From the NCBI GenBank assembly GCA_905480255.1, contig CAJQPR010000036.1, forward strand, positions 1-64,000: a stretch of DNA of 64,000 nt, given 5' to 3'. A program made the translations under genes and the position numbers. Source of the stretch: an uncultured Woeseiaceae bacterium. GTDB lineage: Bacteria > Pseudomonadota > Gammaproteobacteria > Steroidobacterales > Woeseiaceae. A model generated the notes under the pieces. It saw nothing but the letters and a program-made list of their open reading frames with translations, made no database searches and had not been told where the DNA came from. The stretch's first letter is position 1. Every line of letters starts with the position of its first letter. Shown piece by piece: positions 61,486 through 64,000 of this stretch.

Positions 61486-63027
61486 ATGTGTGGGATTGTC
61501 GGAGTAGTCGGAAAACAACCTGTTAATCAGCCAATTTACGATGCATTGACCATATTGCAGCATCGTGGGCAGGACGCTGCGGGGATCGTGACCTGGGGCG
61601 ACGATGGCTTGAAGGTCAGGAAGAGCAATGGGCTGGTGCGCGACGTATTCCGGCATCGACACATGATGCGATTAACGGGAAACGTTGGCATAGGCCACAT
61701 CCGGTATCCGACAGCAGGCAGCTCGAAGTCGTCCGAAGCACAGCCTTTTTACGTTAATTCTCCGTACGGCATTTGCCTGGCGCACAACGGCAATCTAACC
61801 AATCACGACGCACTTGCAGAGATGCTGACGCAGCAGGATCGGCGGCATTTAAACACTGGCTCCGATTCTGAAGTGTTGTTGAACGTGTTTGCACATGAAT
61901 TGCAGAAGCGAGCCAGCGGCACGCCGACAGCGGCACAGATTTTTGATGCGATTGATGCAGTGCACGATCGCTGTTCTGGCGGATACGCTGTTGTCGCCAT
62001 GATCATTGGCCATGGCATTGTGGCATTTCGGGACCCGAACGGTATTCGTCCGATCATCGTTGGCGAGCGTGATACTGCTGCCGGCAAGGAGTACATGGTC
62101 GCTTCCGAATCCGTGGCGCTGGACAGCCTTGGGTTTCGCAATGCCCGCGATCTTCGTCCTGGCGAAGCTGTCTTTATCGAGAACGACGGCACTTTTCATA
62201 GTCGCGAGTACTCCGGCAAAACCAGCCACTCACCGTGTATCTTTGAATTCGTGTATTTTGCCAGGCCTGATTCAATCATCGACAATCTTTCGGTGTATAA
62301 AGCCCGCCTTCGTATGGGCGAACAACTGGCCGGTCAAATTGTTCGCGAATGGCCAGACCACGACATTGATGTCGTAATTCCAATTCCGGATACCAGTCGC
62401 ACTGCAGCTGTGCAGGTCGCCTATCACCTCGGCGTCAAATACCGGGAAGGATTTATCAAGAACCGTTACATCGGCCGCACGTTTATTATGCCGGGACAGG
62501 CAGAGCGAACGAAATCGGTGCGACGGAAACTGAATGCAATCGACCTTGAGTTTCGCAACAAGAATGTACTGCTTGTCGACGATTCAATTGTTCGCGGCAC
62601 GACTTCAAGGCAGATCATCAAGATGGCCCGCGAAGCCGGTGCGCGGAGGGTGTTCTTTGCCTCCGCAGCGCCACCTGTCCGGCACCCGAACGTTTACGGG
62701 ATTGACATGCCGTCGGCTTCCGAGTTGATTGCGAATGGCAGGACGGTAGCGCAGATCGAGGAACTGATTGGAGCAGATCGGCTCATTTATCAGGATTTGC
62801 ACGGGCTGATACGTTCGGTACGCCATGATGATTCTGACATTGTGAATTTTGACACTTCCTGTTTCTCCGGAGAATATGTCACTGACGATGTGACAGCTGA
62901 CTACCTTCGCGCCCTCGAAGAGTCTCGGTCAGACGAGGCCAAGTCACGGAAGAACAATAAGTGGAGCTCGCCTGAACTCGCTGTTGGGGAAGGCGCTAAC
63001 GGGACGAACAAGGCAGTCAACGCGTAG
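61486..63027 (+). CDS. purF: Amidophosphoribosyltransferase
   Basis: [51 protein letters not shown] (PRPP site). Confidence 0.96.
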   Translation: MCGIVGVVGKQPVNQPIYDALTILQHRGQDAAGIVTWGDDGLKVRKSNGLVRDVFRHRHMMRLTGNVGIGHIRYPTAGSSKSSEAQPFYVNSPYGICLAHNGNLTNHDALAEMLTQQDRRHLNTGSDSEVLLNVFAHELQKRASGTPTAAQIFDAIDAVHDRCSGGYAVVAMIIGHGIVAFRDPNGIRPIIVGERDTAAGKEYMVASESVALDSLGFRNARDLRPGEAVFIENDGTFHSREYSGKTSHSPCIFEFVYFARPDSIIDNLSVYKARLRMGEQLAGQIVREWPDHDIDVVIPIPDTSRTAAVQVAYHLGVKYREGFIKNRYIGRTFIMPGQAERTKSVRRKLNAIDLEFRNKNVLLVDDSIVRGTTSRQIIKMAREAGARRVFFASAAPPVRHPNVYGIDMPSASELIANGRTVAQIEELIGADRLIYQDLHGLIRSVRHDDSDIVNFDTSCFSGEYVTDDVTADYLRALEESRSDEAKSRKNNKWSSPELAVGEGANGTNKAVNA

Positions 63028-63080
63028 TTGGAGAAGCTCGCCTTTAGTCGACAGGTGGGTCGTGGGGAACAGACCTTGGC

Positions 63081-64000
63081 ATGAGCATTAAAGTCATCAT
63101 CATTGACGGGCATGCCGATTTCCGTAGCTTGCTTATGCATCACGTAACCACGCACTGGCCGGACGCGATTGTCTCTGCGTATGACCCGCTTTCTGCAGGT
63201 CACCTGCCTGACGAGTTTTCCGGCGCCGGCAATGACGTCGTGCTGTTAGGCGATGTTCAGGGGGACCGCGATCCGTTATTGACGCTTCGCCAGTTTGCCA
63301 AAACCCCGGCCTTTCCGCCTATCGTATATTTCGGCAATGACAACAAGTTACAGGCCCTCGCAGCTGGTGCCAGCGCCTATTTCAGACGAGATAACATCCG
63401 GCACAATGCCTTCATTGTAAGGGTAAGCGATATTTTGCGAAGCCATCAGCGTGTGTCTTCGACCGATTCGCTTTTCGTCGGCGACATGGCGACCGGCATT
63501 CATCCGCTGATCAGGGGTTATCGTTTTATCAAGCGACTCGCTGTCAGCGAACATTCCGCGCTGTATCTTGCGCAAAAAGATTCTGAAGACCATCAGGTTG
63601 TACTGAAAGTTCTGCGCCAGGTGCCGGATTTCTCTGACGGTCTCGGCGCTTTTGACCGGTTTTTGCAGGAGTACGAGATGATCGCCGAGCTCGATCATCC
63701 GAACATTGTCGATATCTACGATCTCGGCGTTAGTGATGATCATGCGCATATTGCGATGGAGTACGTCCCGGGTGGCGACCTTAAGGAGCGCATTAAAAAG
63801 GGCGTTAGTGAAGCGGAGGCTATCGATTACACAAGGCAGATCGCAGGCGCACTAACGCAACTGCATTCGCTCGGGATCCTGCACCGTGACCTGAAGCCAG
63901 GGAATATCATGGTGAGGGATAACGGTAGCCTGGCGCTTATAGATTTTGGCCTGGCCAAACGTATGCGGCTTGAGCAGGAAATTACAGGCAACGGGGAAAT
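63081..64000 (+). CDS. Response-regulator-like N-terminus fused to a serine/threonine protein kinase (truncated by window end; absent from the ORF track)
   Basis: Manual translation from ATG 63081: MSIKVIIIDGHADFRSLLMHHV...; then GYRFIKRLAVSEHSALYLAQ...VVLKVLRQ...ILHRDLKPGNIMV...LIDFGLAKRM, in frame to the edge. Confidence 0.88.
   Translation, partial: MSIKVIIIDGHADFRSLLMHHVTTHWPDAIVSAYDPLSAGHLPDEFSGAGNDVVLLGDVQGDRDPLLTLRQFAKTPAFPPIVYFGNDNKLQALAAGASAYFRRDNIRHNAFIVRVSDILRSHQRVSSTDSLFVGDMATGIHPLIRGYRFIKRLAVSEHSALYLAQKDSEDHQVVLKVLRQVPDFSDGLGAFDRFLQEYEMIAELDHPNIVDIYDLGVSDDHAHIAMEYVPGGDLKERIKKGVSEAEAIDYTRQIAGALTQLHSLGILHRDLKPGNIMVRDNGSLALIDFGLAKRMRLEQEITGNGE

Overview
The window is a dense, mostly housekeeping stretch of what looks like a gammaproteobacterial chromosome. 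The lineage is inferred from gene content and gene order only. No rRNA, tRNA, CRISPR array or recognisable transposase was seen. Recognisable blocks, in order: a Rieske-type oxygenase N-terminus at the left edge; a MazG-like pyrophosphohydrolase; a YeiH exporter; a CpdA-like phosphodiesterase; a PLP decarboxylase; a Tat-type aldo/keto reductase; a MaoC / CoA-lyase / acyl-CoA synthetase cluster; an orphan T6SS-type FHA protein (TagH-like); DUF1820; purL; an APC permease; a small accessory patch (about 15.9-19.8 kb); ettA; an HDAC-family protein; glyA-nrdR-ribD-ribE-ribBA(X)-ribH-nusB-thiL-pgpA; a Ser/Thr kinase fused to a cNMP-binding domain; feoAB; xseB; a rubrerythrin / Fe-S protein / DUF3501 operon; parE-parC; a FimV-like protein and a FimX-like protein; efp, msrC-like, epmA, psd; PCuAC-SCO; prmB-aroC-asd-fimV-truA-accD-folC-dedD-cvpA-purF; and a pseudo-receiver/Ser-Thr kinase cut by the right edge. 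The best leads are: (i) the rubrerythrin / Fe-S / DUF3501 operon with a perfect 17-bp palindrome (TTTAGACTCAGTCTAAA) upstream; (ii) a second, TPR-less FimV paralogue next to a degenerate GGDEF/EAL (FimX-like) protein, with a perfect CRP-type core site and an 18-bp palindrome between them; (iii) an esterase-like gene flanked by two apparently truncated N-terminal membrane-protein fragments; (iv) an orphan TagH together with two unusual Ser/Thr kinases; and (v) several strong intergenic stem-loops.
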